60,000 nt of DNA from Bolinopsis microptera (GCF_026151205.1 NC_087084.1:11933453-11993452); one strand, 5' to 3'. Shown: positions 1 to 30,509, counted from the first letter of the stretch. Notes: generated by a model from the sequence alone, not told the origin. Program-made: numbers and translations.

Positions 1-2504
1 TAGGAACGCTCTTGTCAGTTTTTACGTTTTTTGTCATTTTCATTAGTCGAGATAAAGGTTCAAATTAACTTTCAGGCCGATGATACGAAACAACACTGTG
101 CGATACTTTTAAACTGTTTCGGCGGTAAAATAGCGAGTAAAAAGGTAAACATTTTTTAAAAATTATTACGAAGGTTAAATAGAAGTTTAGAAATAAGATT
201 TGGCGCAGGATAAAATAAGAATGCTCATAAACACGTTATCATCTGCAACTGTATATGAGCCTTTTATACTACAACTTACAAGATACGATGGGTCTAGAAG
301 TATGACTATGACTATGACAAATCAAGATATTGGATAGGTGTATAATTCCATGGAATTCTACAAACAAGAAGGCAATAAAACAAGAATATTTATTCTACTG
401 ATCATATGCAATTAATCAAAATGCTGGCTGCAATCTACCTTACTTGATCTTGCAGTGTCGAAGCGCTATAATAAATTCCCCTTAATAATGTCTGAGCGTA
501 TGCTTGTACGGAAGTATGCTGGTATCTTATAGTTATAGTATCTACTTTCATTGATTAATGAACAAAGGTTGCAAGTTAATGCGGGTGATTGAAAAGCCGG
601 ATTATCGGATTAATCGTACTTAGGGACTATAATGTGAGTATTATCGTGAAAACGAAAATATCAGCAAAAACCTTCTATTTTTTTGTATCTGTTTCCCGGA
701 ATTTTATGGATAATACTAAAATCCTTGTATTTTATATTCTGTATAAATTTTTTAACGTCACGACTTAATAACTATCGGAATTATAAGAATATCGTCATTA
801 GTTACCGTCGTAAACAATAAACCTGCATCTGTGGCCTGTGCCAAAACCATTTTATAAAATAAACCATCTGTTCAAACAAATCATATGATAAAATAAACCG
901 TCTAATAAAATAAACCGTCCAGTAAAATAAACCATCTGTTTGAATAAGCCATTATAATATTGTGTTGCCATGGAAAAACCATTCACTTTTCCATGCTAAT
1001 CGATTACTGAGTCTTTTATAGTGATCACTGACCATGCTAGTGACTGGTGTATAGTTGAACTGTGATTCTATCATTACTCACGTGACGCGTGATCAGCCGA
1101 GGTCAATATACTATCAACGCTTACTTCAAATTCCCGGATTAATATGTAATTCAGAGCCACTAATTCGCCCTCGTGTTTAATCTAAATCTTCGAGCTGTGA
1201 TCATTCGGGTTCACACTTACTCTAGGACAGACTCCTTTAATTGTACACAGGTTCATTTGAAGGTGGCTCGTCCACATGATGACCCACTTAACTGAAATCT
1301 CAGTTCAAGAGTAGCTTCAAGTATAAACGCATTCTGTATAAACATTTATGGCAAGTAAAATATACTATCCATCACGTAAATACGTAGATAGATAAATTTA
1401 ATAAACCGTCCACATAAGATTCAAATGAATCCTTACGCAGCAGATGGCCTTTTATATATGACCATATTCCATGCAGCTTTTTAAATCTGCTGATAATATA
1501 ATTATTTAATATCTGAAATTGATGATGAATTATTATGAACCTTTATATTTTAAGGCTGAAGAGTCGCTCTCTATAATTAAGTCGAAGCCGCACTCTGGAT
1601 CTTTGGATGATAACAAAAGGGATCAAATAATTGTTCAGATATACGTGGTTGATTAATTTCATATTTTATTTTATCTTGAATTAAATGTCATCAGGAAAGA
1701 TCCACTATAACTTTAAGCGGTAATACATTTTTAATCTAAGTCATTTGCTTATTTATAGATTATAGATATGTATATTTATTTGACACGTACCAGAGATTAA
1801 CCTATCAAAAGCCACGGAATCACCGTCACGTGTCAAATCAGATATGGTTCACCTCATCACCAGTAACCAAATCTGTTGCATGTGCAGATTATAACTGTGT
1901 TAATTACAACAAATGCAAAGTTAACCGTTAATTTGTAGTCTCCTGAGTCCGGATGTGATGATAATCACCTAATCATCAAGTAGGTAATTACTTAATTGCT
2001 ATAATGAATCAGGAATCGGACAAAATTAGCAGGTTACTAAGATTATTGGTTTGTTGACCGTATAAAATCACGACTGATCCTTGTCTGCCAGGAGCTGGGA
2101 ACTTATTAAAGACACGTACCACTGGCTGTTACTAGGAACAACTACTTCTAGTATTACACTATTACTGGTTTGAGACTGGTTTTAAATTTCGATCCCCCAC
2201 ATTAACTCCGTATGAACCGTTATACTTTTAAAAGTACCGTGGAAGAATATGGGTTAAAAATAAGACAATTATCATCTGATTCTGCTCTCATTATTGTTCA
2301 ACTTGTTGCTCCGTCAAATTCGTAAACTCTACAGACCACAACGAGACACTGTCCAATTTCTATAAGAAATTATTAACGAATCTTTTCTTGCTTCCAATTG
2401 GACAATTAAGTCTCGATGAAATTCCATTTTATTTAAAGTACATGATCATTGTCAAATATATAAATCACGGAATCAGACTATAGTAAACGATAACATGTTG
2501 GTTA
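1..2504. other. Gene-free AT-rich DNA
   Basis: No frame over 60 codons with coding character and no exon-like segment with paired splice sites was seen. A short degenerate repeat of TAAAATAAACC(A/G)TC lies at about 850-950. Otherwise featureless by eye. Confidence 0.6.
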
Positions 2505-2653
2505 TACCTTATCTATCGGACGTAATTTGACCAGAAATTGCATGAAGATGAACGGACATAATTCTGAACGGACATAAATATCGAACGCTGTAAACTTAAA
2601 GGCCTCCAACGTTTACCTACTTAATGTCCGTTCAAATAAAGTCCGATAAGGTA
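2505..2653. mobile_element. MITE family A (TACCTTATCGGAC ends), copy 1
   Basis: 149 bp with inverted ends TACCTTATCTATCGGACG / GTCCGATAAGGTA and internal ACGGACATAA motifs shared with the other copies. No coding capacity. Confidence 0.8.
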
Positions 2654-2972
2654 GTGCATTTAAAACAATGAAGGTGGATTTATAGTTATCAATCGAAAAC
2701 CACCAATAAGACAATTATTGCAAAACATTACCCATGTTCTTACGCATACTACGTGACAAGCTTAAAAGCTTAAGCTGAAGCAATTGCTTCAAAAGTAAAT
2801 ACAAATTCTTTGCCGTCGTTTATTATATATTATGGCGAAATGGCTTCGGTAAGAGCAAATGTCACTTTTACCACTAAACTCAATTAAACGGTTACTTTGT
2901 GCTAATTATAAATTGTGGAATATAGCCAAAAATCTTCTCGCTCTGCACTCACCCCAAAGCAAACATCAACTA

Positions 2973-4196
2973 TTAACTATGTAAAACTCTAAGTCTAATA
3001 ATCAAAAATAATTTATTTATTAAATAATGAGGCTAAACAAACAACAAAGCTCTCATGGTAACTGTTGAAAGTAACTTTAAGTTCAACTCGTGAAATGAAA
3101 AATGAAATGAATTAACTTATGGCTAACGACCGGTCGACCGTACGTACGTACGCTACAACTCTCGCTATAAGTATACTATAACTCTATAAATTAAGTGCCA
3201 CAGAACATTTAAACCTGCGAATTGGGTATGTTCCTTTCTATGACTTACAGTAAGCTTCAAGCTAAGATTTAATAGAACGTCATTTAACTAGTGGGGATCT
3301 CAGGCTTAATTCAGTGTTTATAAACATATTGGAGGTAATGTATTGCGGAATGACAGGCTGAGCGTTTATACCTGGCACACCAGTCCGGCCCTGCACCCTG
3401 TGTGCGGCGCTCTTTTTATGTCAAGCTTCCTGAATTGAACAGAGAGGAGCGATCAATAGACTAGCAGTAGCAAGCTAGTTAACTATGTAAAACTCTAATA
3501 GTCAAAAGTAATTTATTTATTAAATAATGAGGCTAAAGCTCTCATGGTAACTGCTGAAAGTTTAACTTTAACTCGTGAAATGAAAAATGAAATGAATTAA
3601 CTTAATATGGATAACGATCACCGTACACGTACGCAATAACCCTCGCTATAAGCATAAATATATAAGTATAAGTATAAGTATAAGTAAAGTGCCAACTAAC
3701 ATGAATCAATTATACAATTTTGGAATCCAGCAAGTCCTCCGACGTATTTTGCTGTTTGATCGGTCCTTGTTCAATGTTCAGCAAAAATGAAAAAACACAA
3801 ACAATTTCACATTTAACGTTGACCCTGTAATTTATAAATGATTATTGACTGACACTCTCAGTCTCAGCTATACGCACTTTGATATACCTTATCGGACGTT
3901 ATATTTGACCGGACTGTTTGTGAACGGACTTTATTTGAACGGATATTAAAATGAACGCTAGGGCCTCCAGCGTCCAATTAATGCCCGTTCAAATAAAGTC
4001 CGACAAGGTACATCTTCACTTGAACATCACAGAATATCTAAACCTGCAAAGTGGGGACGTTCCTTTCTACGACGTACAGCTTCAGCTTCAAGCTAAGATT
4101 TAATAGAACGTCATTTACCTGGGGATATCAGGCTTCAGTGTTTATGTATTTTATAAACACAATGAAGATAATGTATTGCAGAATGACAGGCTGAGC
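2973..4196. repeat. Tandem segmental duplication, second copy enlarged by insertion
   Basis: Copy 1 (2973-3364) and copy 2 (3479-4196) share blocks such as AATGAGGCTAAA, GAAATGAAAAATGAAATGAA, GATTTAATAGAACGTCATTT and GAATGACAGGCTGAGC in the same order. Copy 2 has about 330 extra bp (about 3696-4027), which include MITE family A copy 2. Confidence 0.85.
3885..4010. mobile_element. MITE family A, copy 2
   Basis: 126 bp, ends TACCTTATCGGACG / CGACAAGGTA, internal ATGAACGCTAGGGCCTCC as in copy 1. Lies inside an insertion in the second arm of the local segmental duplication. TA bounds both ends, compatible with a TA target. Confidence 0.8.
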
Positions 4197-6403
4197 CTTG
4201 CCCAGTAAGAACGTTAAATAGGACCTCGTACGTACGAATAGAATACTATTAGTATATAATGGGCGCAGCTGAAAAACTAAAGATCCCTCCCAACGCCAAC
4301 CAACTCATCACAGTAACTCATATCAAGAAATGCGTGATGAGGCAACAAGTGTACAAACGGCAAGGGACTTTCAATTTTTATCTGCTGAGAGATCGTCTGA
4401 ATTCTATAACAGAAAATTAAGTCACAAGTGCTTCATCCAAAAGAGGGTATAATCCTCCAAAAGAGGGTATAATGATGTAAGTGACCAGGTTACCCGTCAA
4501 CACGTGCTCTGTCTCTTGATTCTAGAAAAATAAAAGTGAGGATAACGATAAAAGAAAAGTGAAGATAACAGTGGTATCATGGTATGAACTTCATTACAGC
4601 TGTAGATAATCGACACGTGCTCATGCTCGGTAGAGGAAGGATTTGAAGATTTTTAAGAAATTAAGGGGAAATTCTTCAGTCGGGTTTTATCAAAGAGTCA
4701 AATGTGGGATGTAGCCTGTAAAAAAGTAGTAATGATCTCGCAGCTCGCCAACAAAAATTAAATGGACAATCATAAATAGTACTACTAGTACTATTTTCTG
4801 ACCAATATTATTATGAAATGCGATCGGAATTACCAAACGGCTTCTTCAGGAAATTCTCGCTCGTCAAATTGCTTTTTAATTTTATAAACAATTACGATTA
4901 CAGACACTGATTGTTGTTTGTTTTTACTGCAACGACTGGACTCAAAGGAAAACAAACTACGCTTCGTCAGAACTTCTGATACTGATAACTGGATAATATC
5001 CGGTTGGAAGAGACAAGGGAAAATTAAACAGGAAGTTATAGTACAGTCAAATCCGTCCTAATTTAAGCCTTTGTCGGACAAAATTCGCAACAAAGCGATT
5101 TTAACGGGATATGGTCGGGACAGGTCCCAGGAATCATTCCAGAGAGTTCCCAAAATCCTCGACTTCAGGAAAATCCACAATTACCACTTTTTTACCACCT
5201 TTTTACCACTTTGGTTTTCCGCAAATAAGTCACGTTCTGAATATCCTAGAAGATTTTAGTTTAAAGCATTGTGTTTAGAAAACAAAGAAGAACAACTTTT
5301 TCTTTAACAACTTTTTCAAAAATAAATTATTTAATTAATTAATTAAATAATTAATAAATTTTCAAATATTTCAAAAATACATTTTCATAAAGAATGTTCA
5401 CAATTACATTCCACGTATATTGAACTAATTTTTATGAAAATTTTGAAAATTTTGGACTTACAATATTTTGGACTTGTAAAATTTTCGAAATTTGTTAAGA
5501 AAAACCAATTATTTACCACTTTTTACCACATTGAATCTCCGCTAATAAAACGACTTCTGAATGTCGCAGAAGGTTCTAGATTGAACCAATGTGTTCAAAA
5601 TATAAAAGATAACAACTTTTTATCTGACAATCTTTGGATTAGATAATTAATTGATTTATTAATTAAATAATAATTAAATTTTTAAAAATTTCAAAATATA
5701 ATTTTTATCAAAAACATTTGCCGTGACGTAAAACGTAAAATGAATTTACTTAAATAACAGAACATACACCGTCACATAGATAAGATAACAGATTTAAAAA
5801 ATCCAGATAAATGGAATAAACGGTAAAATATCCAAATTTGTACGATACTATTATAGCTTATAACTATTTACACATCATATCTCTCGACTTAGTGTTGTGC
5901 TTAACTGAATTTTTAAACTGGTTTGTTTGCTTCTCTTCCTAAAAAAGTTGAATCTGCTAAAAATCGAGGACTAAAATCACACGAAATAGTTAATATTTTG
6001 ACAAAAGAAGAACACATCGTGTGCCTGATACTGTACGCGTGCAGATTCTATGTTAGTAGCTGTCAATTAATATACAATAATAGTAATATGTTTTTACCGT
6101 TTTACTTTTAAGTTTGATTTCAGCGGAGAGCGCAACTAGAGGCATTTTTAACCAATACAATGTTTTAATTCACCAGGCAAATAAGGAGTTAGTTTCGGTG
6201 AATAGCTTTAAGAGGTCCTATTCTTTATCCTGACGCCTCTTATACCTTGTATAAATAAACAAATCAACGCACCACAGGTTGGATCAACAACCCCTGGTCA
6301 CTGAACGAAATTAAACGGCAGTACAACGGCATGACTGATTCAGCTCAGAGTGACGTCTTGTGTGTATTATTGCAGACAGTGACCATAGACCAGTTCCAAA
6401 GAT

Positions 6404-6478
6404 TCATATCTAGCCTAGCGGTTAGAGCATCCGCCTTCTGCGCAGAAGGTTCAGGGTTCGAATCCCAGTGTCACCTAG
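6404..6478 (+). ncRNA. tRNA-derived sequence (tRNA-Arg-TCT-like; pseudogene or SINE head)
   Basis: TAGCCTAGCGG is a perfect A-box and GGTTCGAATCC a perfect B-box for RNA polymerase III. An anticodon arm with loop CTTCTGC would give TCT. The acceptor stem does not pair and the anticodon and T stems each contain a mismatch, so it is unlikely to be a working tRNA. A tRNA-derived SINE promoter is more likely. Confidence 0.6.
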
Positions 6479-6882
6479 TCTAGGGAGTAGCTAAGGATCC
6501 ATTGGATCTATGCGATCTCAACGGTCGACTCAACCGAATGATAGGAAACTTAATTGAGGGTTAAATGAGGAGGGGTACCTGTTAAAAGTTCAAGAAACTT
6601 CCTAGGATACCCCTTCAGTGCATACTGTAAACATAGTGCTATTAACTATTATATCGGCCAATGAAGAGGAGTCCGTTGTAAATGAGGCAGGACCATCTTT
6701 AGTCCACGAACACAGTTTAAACAAATTTTCATTCTGTAACGTAGAGATCGCACCAAATGATGAATCCTCAAACCGGATTACAGACAGGGTAAGTTGGTAT
6801 AGTACACATACGTTAGGCTCTTACTAAGTTACTAATTCGCTCGCCCAAAAATGTCACGTGACTTTCTCCGTAGCTTAGTGCA

Positions 6883-7715
6883 CTAGATTCCCACTATCGG
6901 AATCGTTCTGAATAGCCGATCCTTACCAACTCCGTGGATCCGACTGGTGGTGTCTGATCCAGTGAAAGCGTGGCACAGAAATCGTGCAGAAAGCCCAATT
7001 ACGGTATCGTAGCACCCTGTCACTTGATAAGCGATTAGGTAATCATTGATAACCCAATCAATTTCGCTAACGAGATAAACAAATTGCTTGATAACTTCGT
7101 CATTTTCAATCCGTTTCGCACATCGTTTTGCAGATGTTTTGATTTGCAGAGAGGCAGTTGAGTGGTCTACAGGTCTAATCAAGTTGATGTTTCTGTAATT
7201 GGTGATGATACTGATTTGCTTGTCATTTTACTGCACATGACAAAACACTTTGCATTTGACCACCTACTGTTTCTCACCACCAAGAGATCACTAGATGAAG
7301 CTAGACTTTCAGGTCTTGAACAGAAGTCGCAATCTTTAACAGCAGACATCAAGTGCGAACAGCTCCTGCCAACATCTGGGGCAGCTGAACAACATTATTA
7401 TCGTGTTTACCATCAGCTGCAGGCGTGGGATGAGAATGACCTAGATCCGATAAGCTGGGGATGGAAGATGAACAAATTATTCAGAACAATGGGACACATG
7501 TACCAGTGACCACTCTTATGAGTACAGCTCCGAAAAAGCTCATTCAAAAAATCAGTTGCAACTGTTTAAAGTCAGGTTGTGGCAATGCTTGTTCATGCAG
7601 AAAAGCAGGAATACATTGTGGATCAACCTTCCTCAAATGTCAGGATCCAATTGCACCAATGTGCCAGCTGAGGACTCATAAGTTAGACTCTTATCTAGTA
7701 TATATGGTTATATAA
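6883..7715. pseudogene. Broken gene with tesmin/TSO1-like CXC tail, internally inverted
   Basis: Plus-strand frames 7162-7509 and 7461-7715 encode DVSVIGDDTDLLVILLHMTK, LLPTSGAAEQHYYRVYHQLQ+AWDE, ISWGW and a cysteine-rich end CNCLKSGCGNACSCRKAGIH+C, resembling a large uncharacterised metazoan family whose C-terminus is CXC-like. The two frames overlap by 49 nt in different registers, so a frameshift separates them. The block LCHAFTGSDTTSRIHGVGK, normally downstream of DDTDLLV in this family, is on the opposite strand at 6883-7182: the gene has suffered an internal inversion. Non-functional. Confidence 0.6.
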
Positions 7716-8441
7716 AGTACTACTTCGATTTCCCGATTAAATTAATGAAAATTTGTTAATTATTCGTGATATGTAATTTTAAAATATTTTGATCAAAAAT
7801 AATTTGTATAATTTTTGAATATTTGTTTAATAATCGAATTAACTAATTAATTAATTATCTAATCCAAAGGTTGTCGAATAAAAAGTTGTTCTCTTTTATA
7901 TTTTTAACACATTGGTTCAATCTAGAACCTTCTACGACATTCAGAAGTCGTTTTATTAGCGGAGATTCGATGTGGTAAAAAGTGGTAAATAGTGGTTTTT
8001 ATTTACAAATTTCGAAAATTTTACAAGTCCAAAATATTGTAAGTGAAAATTTTCATAAAAATTAGTTCAATATACGTGGAATGTAACTGTGAACATTTTT
8101 TATGAAAATTTATTTTTGAAATATTTGAAAATTTATTAATTATTTAATTAATTAATTAAATAATTTATTTTTGAAAAAGTTGTTAAAGAAAAAGTTGTTC
8201 TTCTTTGTTTTCTAAACACAATGCTTTAAACTAGAATCTTCTAGGATATTCAGAACGTGACTTATTTGCGGAAAACCAAAGTGGTAAAAAGGTGGTAAAA
8301 AAGTGGTAACTGTGGATTTTCCTGAAGTCGAGGATTTTGGGAACTCTCTGGAATGATTCCTGGGACCTGTCCCGACCATATCCCGTTAAAATCGCTTTGT
8401 TGCGAATTTTGTCCGACAAAAAGACGGATTTGACTGTACTA

Positions 8442-8587
8442 TTAGGAATGTAGGCAAATTTTCGGCGTCAACGCCATCTTCAGGCTCAAATTATTTGTTT
8501 ATGTTTTGTTTTGTTTATCAGTTTCAAAAAATTTGAGCCTGAAGATTGAAGATGGCGTTGACGACGAACATTTGCCTACATTCCTAA
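8442..8587. mobile_element. 146-bp MITE inserted in the right foldback arm
   Basis: Ends TTAGGAATGTAGGCAAAT / ATTTGCCTACATTCCTAA are near-perfect inverted repeats, with a second inverted pair inside (AGATGGCGTTGACG). Absent from the otherwise matching left arm, so it inserted after the arms formed. Confidence 0.85.
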
Positions 8588-8994
8588 CCTCCTGTTTCAT
8601 TTGTCTTTGTCTCTTCCAACCGGATATTATCCAACTATCAGTATTTCAATCATGATACTAATAAACAGCGAACTACTCCATCATTTGAGAATTTCTGTTC
8701 TTGAATTATAATGTAAAATGTTATTCATAGGGGCTGCAGAAAATTAAACTGGTCTCATTTATTTATAAGAACTAGTTGTCACTTATAGCCACGTTTGTAA
8801 TTCTATTTGTCAAATATCAAGTGCAAAAACGTATCAGAATTTTTAAGACCAAATATAACGGCACCGCGATCACAAGCAAAACAAAAGTTCAGCCACACGG
8901 AATGGATACAACTACAATTCACAGTCACAAGCTGTAACATTTACAGTGTATCATAACCAACCTAAAAACTTATAAAGCTACTATCTAGTGTAAC

Positions 8995-9035
8995 CCGGCC
9001 TTCGGCCGGGATTGCACTGCCGCAGTTAAAAAGGG
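8995..9035. other. GC-rich hairpin CCCGGCCTTCGGCCGGG
   Basis: A perfect 7-bp stem with a TTC loop, followed by ATTGCACTGCCGCAG, in otherwise AT-rich DNA. No gene next to it; purpose unknown. Confidence 0.6.
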
Positions 9036-9384
9036 TAGGAGTAATTACCCGCTGATTCAAAACCCGCATACACACACACGGATTTCTTAAGATTATTAAG
9101 GTGATAATAATATAACGTGGGAGCGGGGAGGCGGGCGCGCGCTACTGCAAGCGAGAGGGCTCTGGTTAGAGCAATATCATAACCAGTGCTGATATGAGTG
9201 CATGCTTTAAAACAGCAGATCACTTCTTAGATCTTTAAATGATCGGCAAGGCGGTACTTATCGGCAAGGATCTGTCAGAAAATGATTCATTTATAAAGAT
9301 TAAAGTCAGAACAATCTATGAAGTTATGGATCAGCTTACGTCTGATAATTGAATTCGTAAGAAATAAGAACTAATAATATGATG

Positions 9385-9465
9385 TATATTGACGTATTAT
9401 GACGTATGTATTATGATGTATTGTGACGTATTGTGACGTATTTGTGACGTATTTGTGACGTATTT
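9385..9465. repeat. GACGTATT(G)TGACGTATT short repeat
   Basis: Irregular 8-12-bp units of TGTGACGTATT. Each carries a TGACGT half-site, the same half-site as in the CRE minisatellite. Confidence 0.85.
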
Positions 9466-9659
9466 TCAAGATTTTTGATCAATTCTTGATTTGGATGATT
9501 AATTTTGTTAGTTTTTAAACAACTTGATTAATGACCAATAACATTGGCCTTAGAATCCATGGTAGAAAATCATGGCTATGGAGTATGGCATGGCGCATTG
9601 GCAACTGCCAAAATGTCCGGTAAAAGTAAAACTAAAATTACGTCCGATAAGGTAGATGA

Positions 9660-12098
9660 TTGATTTTTGTGCCAGTATATCGTATCGTATCGAGAAAAAA
9701 GCAATTTCTAAAAAGCTAAAAGAGTAAATGAAAGTTGATTCACAAAAATATGAACATCTAGCAAGGTCAATGAGCATGGCACAAGACACGATTCAGGTAT
9801 TCAAAGTTCTATTCCCAAAGAAAGCCTAGATAAACGGAAATTTGACCAATGACCAATCAGTGAGGTCGGTGAGAGTGAAACAAGTCGCCATCAACGTACT
9901 GGAAGCAGTATATCCGGAGAAAACTTTGATGCAATGACAATTTTGAATATGTCCTACCGGACATATTCGAATTTTAGCTTTCCGCGACCCAAATTTCCCT
10001 GTTAGTGTTATGACTTATGCGTTTTGACTGAATTTTTCTTGAATGACCATCTTACAAGATCACTGAGCGAAAGGGCAGATTGTCGGGTTGTTAAGCGGCT
10101 GTATAACTTGGATTAATAATTGTTATTCCCTAATTCATCTGACTCAAGTTTGAAGAACTTTTGATTAAGGCTATATAGTGCTAAGTGCTACTTGTATTTG
10201 TATCATTTCTAGCGGTCGGTCATAACTTAACAAATGATAGAATCAGATTGTGAGATTATTGGGCCGGCAGAACGTCCGGTATTGTGTTAAACTGTTAAAT
10301 AACTATTATAATATTGTAATTATTGACCAAGGGATATTTTAATTATTGACCAAGGGAACTGACCCGGGTTTCAGGAAAGGAGATCTGTTAGGTAGCGTGG
10401 TTCCTTGAAATCTGGAGAATGAGTCGTTGAGTCAGCTGCCAGCCTCGATCGAGTTCGTCGTTCGAGTCTAAGTGTCGAAGAGGGACAGGGTCCACCAGAA
10501 TTTCCAAGTAGAGAGAGAGAGAGAGCGTCCAAGTCACAGGAGGGAGGTAAGCCAAAACCAGAGCGAAAGAGTCCGGGCCTGAAGAATGAGACCAGAGTTT
10601 ATAGTTATACCCCCAATTATGCCGGTCTTTTATGGGTTTTAATGAAGACGTCGTTATCTCGAATAGTTAATTGACTATAGTTCTGATTGAAAGGACTGTC
10701 AGACAGGACCTGCATCAATGTGTGGCGATTTTATTCCAGGCCGCTTATCTTGATTACTTTGTCACACTTTGGCTTTTGCTTTGTGGGGTCTTCATCCGGA
10801 ATCGGGGAGGTTCAATTAGCGTTAATGGTTACTGTCAATTAAAAGTGACTAGAGTGTGTTATAGTGAGCCACAGTCCTGGAACTTCGACTAAACAGGAGC
10901 AAAAACAGGTGGGAGCTAGCTAGGGAGCATGGGTTCTTACACTGAGGATGGCACAAGACACGATTGAGGTATTCAGATCAGTTCTATTCCCAAAGAAAGA
11001 TTTGATAAACGGAAAATCATCAGAATATTAAAAGAGATTTTGGAACATTTTTGAAAAGAAGATTTTCTGTCGTCCCTTTGACCGAAATTTCGCGGTTTTG
11101 ACAGAAAGGTGATTGGGTTGTCAATATATCCATGGTTTTTATTATTTCCCTCGCCCAACAGTTTTTTGGGCATTTTTGAAAAGAAGCTTTTCTGCCGTCC
11201 CCTTGACCGAAATTTCGCGGTTGAAAGGTGATTTGGTTGTCAATATATCCATGGCTATCCATATATTATTTCGCTCGCCCAACAGTTTTTTGTCTGTAAC
11301 TCCTCAGGGAAGCACTTTTATCCTACATCATGGGGGTTATTTGGAAACAGCGTCCAAAAATACATCGAAAAAAGACACTTTCATACCTTCAGGGCCTTTT
11401 CACATCTTTTTAAATATTTGTGGATCAATTAAATGGGAGCGGGCAACGCATGATATTACCAACTTAAAATAGGTCTTACCTTAATGTAATTTAACCATGA
11501 AATCTGTCGAGTTCTCAAATGATTCTCAATTTATAGTACATATGCATTTTACAATTTGAATCTTGTTTTATTATCTAGAATTTGATATTTGACACTTCCG
11601 TCCCTATACCAACATATTCAACGTTCGAAGTAAGACTACCTTTTTACAAAATAGAGTATCAGTAATATTGAACTCGTGTCATTTTGATGGCAATACTTAA
11701 AATTATCATCAAACCATAAATTACATCTATACTAGTTATGGTGACTCAACAAATGTATTGATAATAATATAATTAATCAACAAACTGTGACCAATAAACA
11801 AGCTGATCGGCTATAATGACATTTTAGAGTTAGACCCAAAATATACTACATAAAAAGATAAAATGGTCTCTATCAATATACTAATATAATAGGGGTAATA
11901 ACAGTTGAGACTATATCAAGAAATGTGCCTTAACTATCATGGTGAACAATATCATTCATCAGACAGACGTTTTGCCTCGAATTTAATGAAATTGGCGTCA
12001 CATAGAAACCATTTTAGCATTTTACGAAGTCTGTTAAAATTAAAGCTTTAAAGCTAATTATATTTATGGATAACTGAATTCGAGAGCCCTTAACTAAG
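9660..12098. other. Gene-poor stretch with duplicated pieces
   Basis: Apart from the duplications listed (9777-9841/10947-11013 and 11041-11291), a GAGA tract at 10510-10524 and a slightly GC-richer zone (10,330-10,640), I see no gene. This is the distal 3' flank of the PRDM gene. Confidence 0.5.
11041..11291. repeat. Two-copy tandem repeat of about 125 bp
   Basis: Blocks CATTTTTGAAAAGAAG, GACCGAAATTTCGCGGTT, TTGTCAATATATCCATGG and CTCGCCCAACAGTTTTTTG occur twice in order. The sequence just upstream (10947-11013) also recurs at 9777-9841, so the region is built from duplicated pieces. No gene. Confidence 0.8.
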
Positions 12099-12502
12099 TT
12101 TATTTAATCTTTCTTCTGCATGCAAATATACAAACATAAGACGGTATTAATTAATGAAACATTCCAACTATAAATATAATAATAATAGTTATAATCATTA
12201 TTATAATAGTTGGAAATATTAGTAACAATAAATTAGCATCATAAAACCACTAAAATCACAGTCCTCAAAGTTCACTACAATTTTCTAACTCTGCTATTAT
12301 TCGTCAAGTGCACATAATATATAACTGGTAGGCAAACAACTTGTTTCACGTTATATATATAAATAACATCTGACGTCACGTGGTACTTGAAACTGTGACA
12401 TCACTCATAATCTAACACGTCATTCGTTAGCCATCACTTACTCAATAGGTAACTAATTAATTATCAGATGTTAATTAATTATTTAATTAACAGTTAATGA
12501 TG

Positions 12503-29519
<17,017 letters not shown>

Positions 29520-30002
29520 CCATAACGCTGCTTTATCAATACCATAACAACGCTATAGCAAAACTATAGTAACAATAGTCAATATAGCAACACCATAGCG
29601 ATACTATAGCAAAACCATTGCAAACTGTAGGTAGCTACTCAAAACCCATCAAAAAACAAAGCATAAACCCAAAAATGAAAAATCCCATTATTACAGAGTG
29701 TGACCCACGAGAAATTTTCTATCTTTCTATCAATTTCTAACTCCGTATCACATACATCAACACTTTGTGATAATATAGCAAAACTAAAGCAAAAATTAAC
29801 CAGCGAAAGTGGTCCAACAAAGCCCAACAGCAATCCAAGAAAAATGACCGCCTGAGCAAGAAGCATACCGGACAAATAATAACTCCTTAAGTTGAAGCAC
29901 AACTTCTAAAGCTTCGTACTGATCATGATGACCATTGTAATGGTATACAAAGCTGTGAACATGACCATTCACTATGATAAGAATCCCAAGGGTGGCCTCT
30001 GA

Positions 30003-30100
30003 TTCCACCATGAAAGCAAAGAGTGGCCTCTAATTCCACCAGGAAAGCAAAGAGTGGCCTCTAATTCCGCCACCAAAACAAAGAGTGGCCTCGAATTCCA
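30003..30100. repeat. Three-copy 31-bp tandem repeat
   Basis: AAAGCAAAGAGTGGCCTCTA + ATTCCACCAGG repeated with one or two changes per unit, in the first PRDM intron. Confidence 0.85.
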
Positions 30101-30509
30101 CTGCTAAGAAAACCACCTCAACTGCATCTGATATCACTCATTCCACTGCACTATGTAACCAACATTAACAACAAGGATGTGACAGTCAACATTAACACTC
30201 ATACTGGAGGAACAAGGAGCAATACAAAGCTTTATAAAGGAGCATTATACAAGATTGAAACTTTAGTAGGAGCAATATAAAACGTTGGTAGGATTATTTA
30301 AGTTGAGTTGAACTACTAAAGCTCTTATATTGGAGACTCAGACTCTCCGGACGGCGGACCTAACGGCTAACTACTGTAACATGGCCACTCCGGCCCGATA
30401 TATATATACTTTATAAAGGAGCAATATATATATATATATATATGTTACTTACTCACTGCTTTAAACTCATATAGATCACATAATGTTATCGTTGTATCAT
30501 ATCACTTAC

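Larger units (their letters stand above)
4979..8645. mobile_element. 3.7-kb foldback unit with ~750-bp inverted arms
   Basis: Left arm about 4979-5730 and right arm about 7785-8645 are inverted copies of each other: both encode the same spurious 62-residue frame on opposite strands, at 5071-5259 and 8231-8419. The right arm is longer because of the MITE at 8442. The 2-kb centre contains a tRNA-derived sequence and a broken CXC-protein gene. The arms could be long terminal inverted repeats of a transposon or an inverted duplication; no convincing target duplication was found. Confidence 0.7.

Noticed and set aside
5071-5259. 62-codon frame repeated inverted at 8231-8419
   Set aside because: It is the same inverted-arm sequence; no domain and no reason to be translated.
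6404-6478. Functional tRNA-Arg gene
   Set aside because: The acceptor stem does not pair, and both the anticodon and T stems have mismatches. Kept only as a tRNA-derived sequence.
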